This document shows, piece after piece, positions 43,471-53,164 of a stretch of DNA of 64,000 bases. Position 1 is the stretch's first letter. Every line of letters begins with the position of its first letter. The position numbers and the translations under genes were made by a program. The notes beneath the pieces are model-generated. The model searched no databases, was not told the DNA's origin, and saw only the letters and a list, made by a program, of their open reading frames with translations. Source of the DNA: Effrenium voratum (Eukaryota > Sar > Dinophyceae > Suessiales > Symbiodiniaceae); the NCBI GenBank assembly GCA_963377175.1, contig CAUJNA010000535.1, positions 962,501 to 1,026,500 on the forward strand, in the 5' to 3' direction.

Positions 43471-44842
43471 GTACTTTGACTGTGCCGCTTCTCTTCCTAT
43501 TGAGGCCCGTCATGTGAAAGGTCATGTTCTCCCTGACGAACTTCAGGAACGTGGCTTCTAGCATCGGTCGGTATTGGCAAACGTTCCCCCACTTTGGCAA
43601 TTCCTTCCCGAAGTAGGATATGACGTCGAAGAACCCGAGAACGGTCTCCAATCCATCTCCCAACTTCTCTTCATTGTCGGTGGAGAAAATGCGATATGCC
43701 TGTTCTTGACCCAGGAACCAACGCATCCACGAGGCATATACAGCGCTTCCGCAGTCTGCGAAAGAGTCCTTGTCGAGCGTGATGCCACCGATTTGCGACA
43801 GCTCCTTCGCGAACTTCTTGTTGAACAGATTCACGATGAGGTGTTGCACGAATGTTTCCATGTCCCCATCGAAAACGTTCTCAAGCCCGTTGATGTTACC
43901 GAGCACCAGGCTGCATTCAGCAAAGAATCTTTTCATGATGTTGGGGCGGTCAGCTCCCTTGCGCATGGTATTTTGCTCGATCAGCCCGTTCGCGTGGCAG
44001 TTGATGCGTGTGTCCGCAAAGTACTTATGGTCGGCTGTGGATTGGGCTCCCTCTGCGTGACATTCTGCGCAAAGTGATTCCACAACGTCTTCGAAGTAAT
44101 ACCACTTCGATCGCATGTCGTCGCCGTCCTCCTTGCCGAACGCTTTGCCCTCTCTTCGTTGCTCTTCATGATATTTGTTCTGCTTGTTGAAGTGAGCAGT
44201 GAAGTCCGGCTTGTAGTGATAGCGGACATTTCCGCCCGTTGCGCCCTGAAGCACAGCGGGGACACGCCCACACATGCATCTTCCAGGTCGGAAACCGTTT
44301 GTGCATCCAGCGTGAGCACGTGCATAATCATCTCGAGAATCAACGTCTTTAAATTGCAATACGTAGAAGAGCTTGGAATCTCCGGCGCAGCTATAGTTGC
44401 TGTCCGTCAATCCAGATACTTGCTTCCACATGAGATCATTGTCGGTGACAAGGACGCCCGCATTCGTGCACATTTCCATCACCTTCGTTGCGGTCAGCAT
44501 CAGGTTGCCAGTGCTCTGATGGAATTCTGGGTGGTTGTTGATGTTCACGAATACTCCGCCGCCACATATGCTTGAAAGTTCACTTAGAGTTTCAAGTAGG
44601 CCGTCGTACTCGTAGTTCGTGTTGATCTTCCACTCGTAACCTTGCTTTTGGACGCAGTCATACAATGACATCCAAATGTGTACTGAGCAGTTCACAACGG
44701 ATTGCCTCCATCTGTCGCCACCCTTGATCGTATTAATCAGTCCTCTGACACGAGCCACAAGTGGTGTACTTGTACCACGTTTGATATCGTCGGACGCGTA
44801 GTAGGACATCTCGATCAATGACATTGTTCCATCCATTGTCAT
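43349..44842 (-). CDS. Long intact frame of the 3' extension, unknown
   Basis: A 497-codon frame, the longest in the element: MSLIEMSYYASDDIKRGTST, ETLSELSSICGGGVFVNINN, CTNGFRPGRCMCGRVPAV, MRSKWYYFEDVVESLCAECH, DKDSFADCGSAVYASWMRWF. Paired Cys (CMCG, CAEC) suggest metal binding. I do not recognise the fold. The frame changes at both ends (about 44830 and 43500) while protein-like sequence continues. Confidence 0.5.
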   Translation of the reverse strand: MTMDGTMSLIEMSYYASDDIKRGTSTPLVARVRGLINTIKGGDRWRQSVVNCSVHIWMSLYDCVQKQGYEWKINTNYEYDGLLETLSELSSICGGGVFVNINNHPEFHQSTGNLMLTATKVMEMCTNAGVLVTDNDLMWKQVSGLTDSNYSCAGDSKLFYVLQFKDVDSRDDYARAHAGCTNGFRPGRCMCGRVPAVLQGATGGNVRYHYKPDFTAHFNKQNKYHEEQRREGKAFGKEDGDDMRSKWYYFEDVVESLCAECHAEGAQSTADHKYFADTRINCHANGLIEQNTMRKGADRPNIMKRFFAECSLVLGNINGLENVFDGDMETFVQHLIVNLFNKKFAKELSQIGGITLDKDSFADCGSAVYASWMRWFLGQEQAYRIFSTDNEEKLGDGLETVLGFFDVISYFGKELPKWGNVCQYRPMLEATFLKFVRENMTFHMTGLNRKRSGTVKVHGSSQQNRQGHHGQTGVLETAHRYRGSRFIRPKEESRRVR

Positions 44843-45480
44843 GCATGTGGGATTGGAACGTCCTGATGCGCTTTCCAGCTTTCTGCCTCAATGGCCAGTC
44901 AAGGATCACGTAGGACTTGGTCTTTGTCGCGACATTGCTCAATTGCTCGCAAGTGAGTTCGGGTCCCTCATCGGCTCGGTATCTCTTGATGATCTTCGAG
45001 ATGCCAGCGTTGGCCGTATCGGGATTGTCGTGACCATCAATGAGAGCCTTCAACGCGGTTGCTCCAGGTAGCTTTGCTGAATGGAGACATCCCGTCTTTG
45101 CGCAAATGTATGCGTAGAGTTGGAGCCAGGCGAGGTTGGGCTTGTTGAGGTAGGCGGCGATGATGCGTTCAGCTTTTCTCCTCTCGTCGAAGATGAGCAA
45201 TGTTGACACCAATTGCCGCAAACACCGTTCCCAGTAAGATGCGATCTTCCCCGCTTTGACTTCTGGCCCAAACTTTGTGGTGGGTACGACGACCCCGGAT
45301 CTTCTGTGTACTACAAAGCTAACCCCAATGTTGAGGTTGCCGAAGGCAGTGCACTGCTCGATGACGGTCACTGACTCGTTCGCGTCGTGCTGCTCCGGCA
45401 TGATCCATCGCTCGTCTTCCCCTTTTGCGGAAATCTCCAGGATTGCTTGGATGGTCGCATTAAACGACGTCATCCTGATC
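44733..45480 (-). CDS. 3' extension segment, unknown
   Basis: The coding-like part runs from FNATIQAILEISAKGEDERW through VEQ-type beta strands (AFGNLNIGVSFVVHRRSGVV), YAYICAKTGC and ALKALIDGHDNPDTANAGIS to SYVILDWPLRQKAGKRIRTF. The same open frame extends upstream to 45752, but there it overlaps the better-looking frame of 45460-46044. Confidence 0.45.
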
Positions 45481-46044
45481 TTTTCCCGGCGGCCGCCAAC
45501 TAGACCACCACGGCGCACGACCAGTGGGGTCATCGCTGGAGCTCGCGCTTGGTTGGGCACCAGGCTGCTCGCTTCCGGCGCTGGGCTTCGGCATCGCCTT
45601 GGGCTCAGGGGCAGGAGGTGTTTCTCCTGATATCCTCCACCATGCTGGTACTCCTTCTTCGCCGAAATCTTCGTTGAAGATGTCGATGAACTTCTTGGTG
45701 CTATCTCTGGAGTACGGCAAATTGTTGATGAAGGCCCGCTGTTGCTGTTCATCTGCAGTCTGGTTTTCCTGCAGCACGATGAACGACTCCCACGTTAGGC
45801 GGTTCGCTTCTTCCTTGGCGCGGTCCTCGCCACGTAGTGCAACGGAAGTGGCATACATGTTGATGGCGGGTAATTTCATTTCCCAGGCCTTGGCCATGAC
45901 AGGGAATACCTTGTTGAGGTTGTTGAGCTGTTCGTCAACATCCTTGATGATGGTCTTGTCGCTGCCAACGTACCCCGTTCTCTCACGATCATTGCCCCCA
46001 AAGATCTCTCTGAGTCTTGCATGTAGGAATAGGACGCATCCCAT
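45460..46044 (-). CDS. 3' extension segment, helical then Pro-rich
   Basis: The frame encodes FLHARLREIFGGNDRERTGY, DVDEQLNNLNKVFPVMAKAW, FIVLQENQTADEQQQRAFIN and FIDIFNEDFGEEGVPAWWRI, then a Pro/Ser-rich tail. Unrecognised, mostly helical. Confidence 0.45.
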   Translation of the reverse strand: MGCVLFLHARLREIFGGNDRERTGYVGSDKTIIKDVDEQLNNLNKVFPVMAKAWEMKLPAINMYATSVALRGEDRAKEEANRLTWESFIVLQENQTADEQQQRAFINNLPYSRDSTKKFIDIFNEDFGEEGVPAWWRISGETPPAPEPKAMPKPSAGSEQPGAQPSASSSDDPTGRAPWWSSWRPPGKDQDDVV

Positions 46045-46113
46045 AGCAATTGACGCAGCATATAATGCATCGGGGATCGTGGGGATCGATCACCTTGATC
46101 TTCCCGGTGATCG

Positions 46114-46314
46114 TCAGCTCCAAGATCTTCTTGGCCGTGCAAAGTGGTTCGCGTCTTGCAGCGAAAGCCACGTACTTGGCAGAGATGGCGAGCAGTTGCA
46201 GGTGCTTCTGCACGTATTCATGGTGTCAACGCACCTCGTCCTTGTCCAGGGCGCCGTTGACCACGGCGCATACCCTTGCGTTCGGAGTGCAGTATGCTTG
46301 AATCCAATATGCAT
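46114..46314 (-). pseudogene. Degraded piece of the 3' extension
   Basis: Between the frames at 46418-46870 and 45460-46044, protein-like fragments switch among all three frames (for example AALCTAKKILELTITGKIKV and IDPHDPRCIICC at 46200-46040). No single frame is intact. Confidence 0.35.
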
Positions 46315-46417
46315 CTCTGCATGCCGTAAACCGCTTCTCGCTCTTTTCCAGCCAAAGTGTCAGTGACGTGCTCTCCGCACTCATCCTTGCCTGTCCATGT
46401 CGCTCATGGAAGTACCG

Positions 46418-46870
46418 CTAGACATCGCCGACGGTCTGGTCGGGGCCGACCACATTGGAACCAGGTTGGCCGTCGATGTCATTCGTGAGGGCCATCATCA
46501 ATTCCCAGATGTTGATGATAACCTTCACGATCTCGGGGTCGATGAAGTGCTTGAGGATGGGAGCGGCCTTCTCCTTCATCGAGTTCTCTGATGCCACAAC
46601 GGCGAGCGTCTGCATCAACCTTCTCCCTTTCCCGCAGAATTCAGTCCACTTCATCAAGCATTCCTGCTGAGAGAGATGGTTCATGATTGCCTTCATGAAG
46701 TTACTGCACCAGGACACCGAATACCCGGTTCCCTTTTGTACCTGTGAGAAATACGCAAACGTAGCATATCGTGCAGGTACGCCGGCTTCCGCAATCCATC
46801 TCGCAGCAGTCGCTTCCGAGCATTCTTCGTCTATCCTTGGAACAGGTCTACGCCCCCGCAGCCCCTTCAC
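46418..46870 (-). CDS. 3' extension segment, unknown
   Basis: The frame encodes WIAEAGVPARYATFAYFSQV, SWCSNFMKAIMNHLSQQECL, WTEFCGKGRRLMQTLAVVAS and ILKHFIDPEIVKVIINIWEL. It reads as a helical domain and is not recognised. Confidence 0.45.
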   Translation of the reverse strand: MKGLRGRRPVPRIDEECSEATAARWIAEAGVPARYATFAYFSQVQKGTGYSVSWCSNFMKAIMNHLSQQECLMKWTEFCGKGRRLMQTLAVVASENSMKEKAAPILKHFIDPEIVKVIINIWELMMALTNDIDGQPGSNVVGPDQTVGDV

Positions 46871-47295
46871 ATACTTCTCAACCAGTGATGCACAATAGAA
46901 AGCTCCACGCCTCGCCTGCGATGGAGGAACGAAAAGTACTCTTCCGAGTTGACGAAGTCATCCCCCATCTTGAAGATGTACAGCTCCGCGATCCAGCAAA
47001 GTTGTAGACAAAGAACTATGCAAAAGCACCACCGCAGAAAAGATCCACTCACTCCGAACTTCCCTGATCCGGGCGAGGTACACGACCACCACCCTTCAAC
47101 AGGTCCTGGTTTCCCTGTCAACAGGTATTCCCAGAGCGAAGTGTAACCAACACTCACCTTGTTCTCCTCGATGTGATGCAGAATCGAAGCTGCAATTTGT
47201 ATGAAGAGTAGACGGCGATGTGCAGGTAGAAGATCTCCCACCTCGCAGCTCCTTCTTCTCAACGAAGCCTCTGAAAATGCAAGGTGAAGCCAGGT

Positions 47296-47790
47296 TCACT
47301 CCATGATGTCGCGAACATTTGGCTCAGCAGCAAAATGGCGCAGAATAACATTGACGATTAGTGAAGTGTACAATTGGGTATCCTTGGTTTCCCTACCAGC
47401 ACAAGGCCCATGACTGTGGTTGCCATTGCACTTCTTAGAAAGGGGTTCCCCCAGGTCAAAGTTCCAAGAAATGACACGCCAGGGTTTCCGAATCGGCAGG
47501 GGTTTCTTGGCGCACCTTTGCTTCAAGCCGTACCTACATCCGTCAAATTCGTGTGATTCTCCGTTCTTGATCTGCTTCTTCAACCCTTTGGGGAGTTCAA
47601 AGAGTATTGCGGCTCTCTTGGATTCGGCGTGCCGCTTCAGTTGGGAAAACACTTTGAACAACTTCCAAAATTCAAGCTGTTTGTCGTGGATGAGTTTGCT
47701 TGTTGTTGGTCCTCGTGTTATGTTCAATCTTGCCCAAGATGATCCTCCCGTGCAGTCCAGCAAAAAATAACATGTCGCTCGATTTGGTAA
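47296..47790 (-). pseudogene. Retroelement domain FELPKG...CAGRET
   Basis: The frame encodes LLDCTGGSSWARLNITRG, KRAAILFELPKGLKK, SHEFDGCRYGLKQRC, KKPLPIRKPWRVISWNFDLG, KCNGNHSHGPCAGRETKDTQ and YTSLIVNVILRHF. This segment, with conserved Cys/His (C-x-G-x-H-x-H-x-x-CAG-x-ET), accompanies copia-type pol sequences in dinoflagellates as I remember them. It joins the upstream frame at about 47780 through a frame change. Confidence 0.55.
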
Positions 47791-48682
47791 TGGCGTGCTT
47801 GGCGAGGTTCTCCCCGTACTGGGATAGCAGGTCATCCTGAAGTGTGATCGTAACAACCTGTACGTGCCAGCGCAGTGCAAGCGCGGTAAACCAGTTGTGT
47901 GATTCCGATACATAGGCGTAGCCAGGCAAGCCAAGTACGGTACTGTTGTGACTCACAAAGCGAAATGTGATGTTTGCTTTCGGATCAGCAGGTCGCAAAT
48001 GGTTGCGAACCGCGATTCTGTATGGGACAAAGAAAAGATGATTGTCTTGTTCACGGTGATGCGCATGCGTGCGACGCATCATCGTTTTGAAACATCGTAA
48101 AAGACGTGCAGGGAGGTAATTGACAGTTGTGTCGAGGATGTCTTTGCCGTTGATTTCCTGAATGAACAGTTGAAACGACTCGTCCTGTCCAAAATGCTGT
48201 CTCGGCTGAATAACCTGGCGTGCTGGGGCCGCAGGCTGTATCGGGTGAAACTGCCATACTGCACGCTCGACGTGCTTGTCGATGCGCTCCCATTGCAACG
48301 CGGGTTCAACACGATCCTCAGCCTTCTCCCATGATCCTCCGCACAGAAACCAAGTGGAACGCAACCACCGTGTGCCAATGAGACATTGCACCGTGGGTGG
48401 TGGCTGGTACCGCATGAGTTTCGGAACTCTTGCCACGATGACCGGATCATGCCCTTCGTGTTCATGAAGACCTTCCTTTGATGATCGTCCTTGCCACCAA
48501 AGGTCGGGAGGCATAATCGGCACTTTCGTGTGCGGAAAAGTGGGTATGCCATTGATCGAACCAGTAGCTGCCTGCACGGTTCCCTTCTTGGGGTCAAAGG
48601 AAGATGTGACATCTTGAGGGTTTCCGGGTCGGTCAACATTTACGGCTCCAGCAATCCGCTTTGCATACACGCATGTTTCCAT
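47672..48682 (-). pseudogene. Retroelement C-terminal region (PQLMR...VLGLPG...KSSDML)
   Basis: The frame encodes PTFPHTKVPIMPPDLWWQG, HEHEGHDPVIVARVPKLMR, LRSTWFLCGGSWEKAEDRV, ERAVWQFHPIQPAAPARQVI, VLGLPGYAYVSESHNWFTAL and AITKSSDML. It follows RNase H in another frame. I recall the same string of motifs in dinoflagellate retroelement polyproteins. Function unknown, intact for about 300 codons. Confidence 0.6.
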
Positions 48683-49075
48683 TTTCTGGAATCACTGAAA
48701 GCTTTTGTATAAATGTCGGCAGCCATACGGTCCGTGACCTCATAGGCCAGATACATGTAGTCCCGCTCGAACATGTCATGCATCCATGTGACAGCAACAC
48801 CATGGCTTCGTTCCAGATGCCTCATAGTAGGGTTCTTACTTGATCGAACAACACTGATCATAGCCTTGTTGTCATCGAAGAACACAAACTTCGGCTCCTT
48901 ACCCAAAATACGCAACCTGAGCGCAGGCATGCCCATAGCTCTCATTGCGACATCGGCAGCGACGATTTCAGTTTCAGGGGTGGAATGACTCACACATCCC
49001 TGTCGCTTAGAGCTTCCGGACAAAGGAAATCTTGTATTCGGACCCTTGAAGGTTCATGTGACCGCCAGATGTTGA
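48640..49075 (-). pseudogene. Ty1/copia RNase H
   Basis: The frame reads STSGGHMNLQGPNTRFPLSG across a small frame step at about 49020, then SSKRQGCVSHSTPETEIVAA, FFDDNKAMISVVRSSKNPTM, RHLERSHGVAVTWMHDMFER and DRMAADIYTKAF. It has the copia RNase H order: SKRQ...S-x-x-E-x-E, D-N, HLxRxH and the terminal D-x-x-T-K. This is strong evidence that the element is Ty1/copia. The upstream reverse transcriptase is missing. Confidence 0.8.
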
Positions 49076-49410
49076 CCGTAAAACGATGGCAATGATCTCC
49101 CTTCCCTTGATCAATCTGTTTTCTCTTTGGCGTCGTTCGGAGTGCAGTTGAATATCATGTACCACGTCCTTCGCATCATCAGGTGCACTCCTAAGCATCG
49201 TCTGGAGCGAAAGGGCCAGCTTGATATCCATCTTCGCCTCCCGAATCGGCTGGAAATTCAAGGTCAGGATTCACCACGAAAGCACATCCTACCCATGACA
49301 TCCATACTTCGATATCAGGGTCTGCTGAAGCGCTGGTGACGTTCATGGTGAGTGCCATCTTCCAGATGTCCAGCTTCGTGATCTTCGGCCATGGAGGTAC
49401 GTTGACTCTC
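49007..49410 (-). pseudogene. Gag core domain (WPKITKLDIWK), frameshifted
   Basis: From about 49405, VNVPPWPKITKLDIWKMAL, SADPDIEVWMSWVGCAF and PDLEFPADSGG read in one frame. The domain then continues in another as MDIKLALSLQTMLRSAPDDA, KDVVHDIQLHSERRQRENR and LIKGREIIAIVL. These are the motifs of gag in dinoflagellate copia elements as I remember them. One frameshift lies near 49265. The domain runs straight into RNase H at about 49075. Confidence 0.65.
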
Positions 49411-50752
49411 TCAGCTTCCTTCTGTGATATCCTTGGTCGACCACTGTCATGATCTCTGCGATCTCTCGACCTTCTTCTTCGTGGTGACCTTCTGTTGCAA
49501 CGGCGATCATCGTCATCATCGTCGGATGGTTCTTCTTCTTCGTCCTCGGTAGAGCTCGTCCACGATCTTTTGCATCTGTCGCGATGGCGACTTGGGTGGC
49601 ATTCTCGCTTTCGAGTTCCTTGTTCGTCTCTGCCAATTGGTACACAAAGCTCTCTTGGATCTTGAGTTCTCGTCGTGTCTCTTCGATCTCTTCGGGCATT
49701 GCAGCGATCTGGCCGAGGTAATCGGATTTCGCATCGATAGCTTTTTGCCTTGATGCAGCGAGTTCGCGAGTCACGTCGACAAACTCCTGATCCCTCAGCG
49801 TGGCGCGATCATGTAACGCATTTCCTTGATGAGCTCGATCTCTAGCGATCTTGATCTCCTCATTCATCTTCATCACGTTCCTGTACTGCACGTTGTCCAA
49901 TCATGTACATCTCATCCCGTTCGCTCACGGCAACCCGTGCGCAATGGGCTTCTTGAGTCAGCGTACTTGATAGCATTGTTTGCTTTGTTCACCAATACGT
50001 TCTGTGGCTCGTCATCGATCGCCATGTTCGGTTGCGGCAGCAACGTTGTTTCCAATCTCTCACGCAAACCACGAATAGTGTTCTCCTCGTTCTGCGAGTC
50101 CGTGGTAATCTTCACCTGGTAGGAATTGATCATCGGACCGATGTTCAAGCAGATTCACGGTTGCGGCCATCTCCTGATGTCGCTTCTCGTACTCGAGGAC
50201 CTTAAGTCGGGCTTCGTCTTGATACTCTCCGTAGATCTTCACGAGGTGTTGCGCCTGATCTTCAGATAGCTTTGTCTTCCCACGCTAAATGTCGATGTAT
50301 TGAGCAGCTTCTCGAAGTTGTTCGTCGGATCTTTTGAGGATGTGGGCTACTTGTTGTTCCGACATGCCTGCTCTCCGTTCCAGCTCCTGGATGCGCGTGA
50401 CATTGCCCTGGTCGTCACGTTCATATGACTCTTGTAGCATAGCCAAGTGGCGCTTAGCCTCCTCCACTTCCTGTTTGAGGGTCTTGTTCTCCTGAGTGAT
50501 CTTAGACGGACTAGAGCCTGTAGGCGATTGGGATCGCCCCTTTTCCTTTCTCGCAGGACTCATTACGCCCTTCACGCTCCTTCTCGGTGTCGATAATGAG
50601 GCTGATGACGATCTCTTCTTTTCTCCGTCCTTGGACCACACGGCATGACCAACCTCTTTCCAGGATGAATGTGATAGGTCATTGCTAATACCAGAATTTG
50701 CACTTTGTTGGGTGTCCTGCAAGCATACCTGTAGAACCGCTGGAACTGTCAT
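49343..50752 (-). pseudogene. Gag N-terminal coiled-coil region, broken
   Basis: SSSASLSTPRRSVKGVMSPA, a Ser/Pro-rich lead, then KITQENKTLKQEVEEAKRHL and further heptads to YIDI, where an in-frame TAG stops it (about 50285). The coil continues as KIYGEYQDEARLKVLEYEKR, then shifts again (TDSQNEENTIRGLRERLETT; NEEIKIARDRAHQGNALHD; ELAASRQKAIDAKSDYLGQI). At least three breaks. Coiled-coil gag N-termini are usual in these elements. Confidence 0.55.
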
Positions 50753-51129
50753 TTCCGAATGTTGCAGTTCCCGGGCTTCCGGAAGAATCCATTGTACGGC
50801 TGTAAATATATTTCAAAAGGTTGTATTGTACCGCAGTTGCAATCCACCGCAGGGACCAATTCTGAACAGGTTGTGTTGGCCCCGGGGGCGCGGCCTTCCG
50901 CCCCCCGCCTCTTTTCTGCTGCTTCGCGCGCGCCGCAGGGCTGCCCGCTCAGCATTGACGCGCTGGCACCGCGTGCTGCAGAATGAAGCGCCGGAGGCCC
51001 GCGCCGGCGCCTTCATCGACAATCGATCGCTGCGCGCGGAACATTCGACTGCTTTGCAATTGGCATTAATGTCACCGACGAGCTTGATGGCCTTACTGGC
51101 CCTGTCGCTAACCGCAGTACGACGCAGCT

Positions 51130-51246
51130 AGTTGAGGTTCGACTCCCGTGGGGTGACCAATACCCTCGACAGCAAGTCGTATAGTAGTGGTCGTGGTAAA
51201 AGGGGGTTGTAAGGTGAATGATCTGCGTCGTCTCACGACTCGATGC
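51130..51246 (-). repeat. Terminal direct repeat, 5' end of the element
   Basis: 117 bases matching 40461-40579 except for a 2-base indel and one substitution, in the same orientation. Coding on the minus strand begins about 380 bases inside it. Confidence 0.85.
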
Positions 51247-51321
51247 GACCGCGGAATACGAACCCTTTTGCTTTGCTTCACACCTGTGTTTGGATGTTTG
51301 CCTCGATCCTATAATCAAGGT

Positions 51322-51335
51322 CTTGAGCCAAATGC
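51322..51335 (-). other. Spliced-leader-like fragment with one base missing
   Basis: The minus strand reads GCATTTGGCTCAAG. It matches the spliced leader 3' end CATTTTGGCTCAAG except for one missing T. It lies 76 bases upstream of the element's 5' repeat and on the same strand. Confidence 0.4.
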
Positions 51336-51579
51336 ATTCGCATGTACATGTCGGCTAACAGGGTGACCCTCAGAACCTGCCCTTAGGACGTTTTCGCCTT
51401 GCGGCTCGGAGATTCATAGCATACCTAAAGCACAAAACCCTCAGCGCGCCTGGCCGCCCGATGGCAGCGACGCGGGGATCTCCTTCGGGGCCACCTGCCA
51501 GCAGGCGCTCGCGGCAAGCAAAGCAAAGCAAAGCAACTAGCACTTGCCTGGCGGCCAAAACAAAAAGAGCTGGGGGACA

Positions 51580-52978
51580 CAGAAGACAGAGAGAGACAGA
51601 GAGACGAGAGATGAAAAAACCGAGAGAAGAGAGAAGAGAGAAGAGAGAAGAGAGAAGAGAGAAGACAGAAGCGAGAAGAGAGAAGAGAGAAGAGAAGAAA
51701 GAAGAGAGAAGAGAGAAGAGAGAAGAAAGAAGAGAAGACAAAAGCGAGAAGAAAAAAAGAGAAGAGAGAGGAGAAGAAAGAAAAGAGAAGAGAGAAGGGA
51801 GAAGGGAGAAGGGAGAAGAGAGAAGAGAGGGAAGAGAAGAAAGACAAGAGAGAGCAAAGAGAAGAGAGAAGAGAGAAGAGAGAAGAGAGAAGACAGAAGA
51901 GAGGAGAGAGGAGAGAGGGGAGAGAAGAAACAGAAAAGAGAGCAAAGAGAAGAGAGAAGAGAGAAGAGAGAAGAGAGAAGAGAGAAGAGAGAAGAGAGAA
52001 GACAGAAGCGAGAAGAGAGAAGAGAGAAGAGAAGAAAGAAGAGAGAATAGAGAAGGGAGAAGGGAGAAGAGAGAAGAGAGGGGAGAGAAGAGAGAAGAGA
52101 GAAGAGAGAAGAGAGAAGAGAGAAGAGAGAAGCGAGAAGAGAGAAGAGAGAAGAGAGAAGAGAGAAGAGAGAAGAGAGAAGACAGAAGAGAGAAGAGAGA
52201 AGAAAAAAAAGAAGAGAGAAGAAAGAAGAGAGAAGAGAGAAGAGAGAAGAGAGAAGAGAGAAGGGAGAAGGGAGAAGAGAGAAGAGAGAACTGAGACGAA
52301 AGAAGAGAGAAGAGAGAAGAGAGAAGAGAGAAGAGAGAAGAGAGAAGAGAGAAGAGAAGAGAGAAGAGAAGAAAGAAGAGAGAAGTTGAAGGGAGAAGGG
52401 AGAAGGGAGAAGAGAGAAGAGAGGGGAGAGAAGAGAGAGAAGAGAGAGCAAAGAGAAGAGAGAAGAGAGAAGAGAGAAGAGAGAAGAGAGAAGAGAGAAG
52501 AGAGAAGAGAGAAAAGAGTAGAGAGGAGAGAGGGGAGAGAAGAAACAGAAAAGAGAGCAAAGAGAAGAGAGAAGAGAGAAGAGAGAAGAGAAAAGAGAGA
52601 ACTGAGAAGCGAGAAGAGGGAACAGAAGAGAGAAGAGAGAAGAGAGAAGAAAAAAAAGAAGAGAGAAGAAAGAAGAGAGAAGAGAGAAGAGAAAAAGAGA
52701 GAAGAGAGAAGAGAGAAGGGAGAAGGGAGAAGAGAGAAGAGAGAACTGAGAAGAGAGAAGGGAGAAGGGAGAAGGGAGAAGAGAGAAGAGAGGGGAGAGA
52801 AGAGAGAAGAGAGAAGAGAGAAGAGAGAAGAGAGAAGAGAGAAGAGAGAAGAGAGCAGAGAGAAGAAAAAAAGAGAAGAGAGAACTGAGAAGAGAGAAGA
52901 GAGAAGAGAGAAGAGAGAACTGAGAAGAAAGAAGAGAGAAGAGAGAAGAGACAAGAGAGAAGAAAGAGGAAAGAAGCA
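51580..52978. repeat. GAGAAGA purine tandem array
   Basis: About 1.4 kb of imperfect GAGAA/GAGAAGA units with GGGAGAAGGGA, GAACTGAGAA and AAAAAAGAAG variants. Plus strand almost entirely purine. Open frames of more than 500 codons on either strand (Ser/Leu/Phe or Arg/Glu/Lys only) are artefacts. Mirror-symmetric purine runs of this length can form triplex DNA. Confidence 0.95.
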
Positions 52979-52989
52979 CACAGAACAAC

Positions 52990-53085
52990 CATTCGGCTAC
53001 CAGAGGCATCAAGGCCAGGTTGTCAAACGTCAGCACCTGAGGCAGCGCTACCACAGTGTCAAAGCGTTGGGCTGCAAAGCCTACC
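52990..53085 (-). CDS. Possible exon, VVALPQVLTFDNLALMPLV
   Basis: After ATCCAG the minus frame encodes GFAAQRFDTVVALPQVLTFD and NLALMPLVAEW, ending at ATG|GTTGTT. It is 96 bases and protein-like, adjoining the purine array. The plus strand is also open here, so the strand is uncertain. Confidence 0.35.
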
Positions 53086-53164
53086 CTGGATGTGGTATTC
53101 CGTGGGAACGTCGCGCAACTCCGCGTCCTTGCGCCTGCTGCTGTTGCGCAGGGCGCGGCCCAAG

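Larger units (their letters stand above)
40461..51246 (-). mobile_element. Decayed Ty1/copia-type LTR retroelement with long 3' reading frame
   Basis: The element is bounded by two direct repeats of 119 and 117 bases, and everything between reads on the minus strand. From 5' to 3': coiled-coil gag N-terminus, gag WPKIT domain, RNase H with TKAF end, retroelement C-terminal domains, then a long reading frame with a zinc-knuckle-like motif and a KptA/Tpt1-like domain. It ends within two bases of the left repeat. At least eight frame changes and one clear in-frame stop show it is inactive. Protease, integrase and reverse transcriptase are absent. No TG...CA ends, target-site duplication, primer-binding site or polypurine tract could be identified, so the LTR call rests on the repeats' position and orientation. 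The right repeat is the 5' end. Confidence 0.7.

Noticed and set aside
40461..51246. Treating the two 118-bp repeats as a tRNA gene pair because of the B-box-like word
   Set aside because: No A-box, no cloverleaf could be drawn, and the repeats bracket a same-strand retroelement.
51370..53054. Three overlapping minus-strand frames of over 500 codons (SLFSLLSS) and plus-strand REERREKR frames
   Set aside because: The 1.4-kb GAGAAGA array stays open in all frames.
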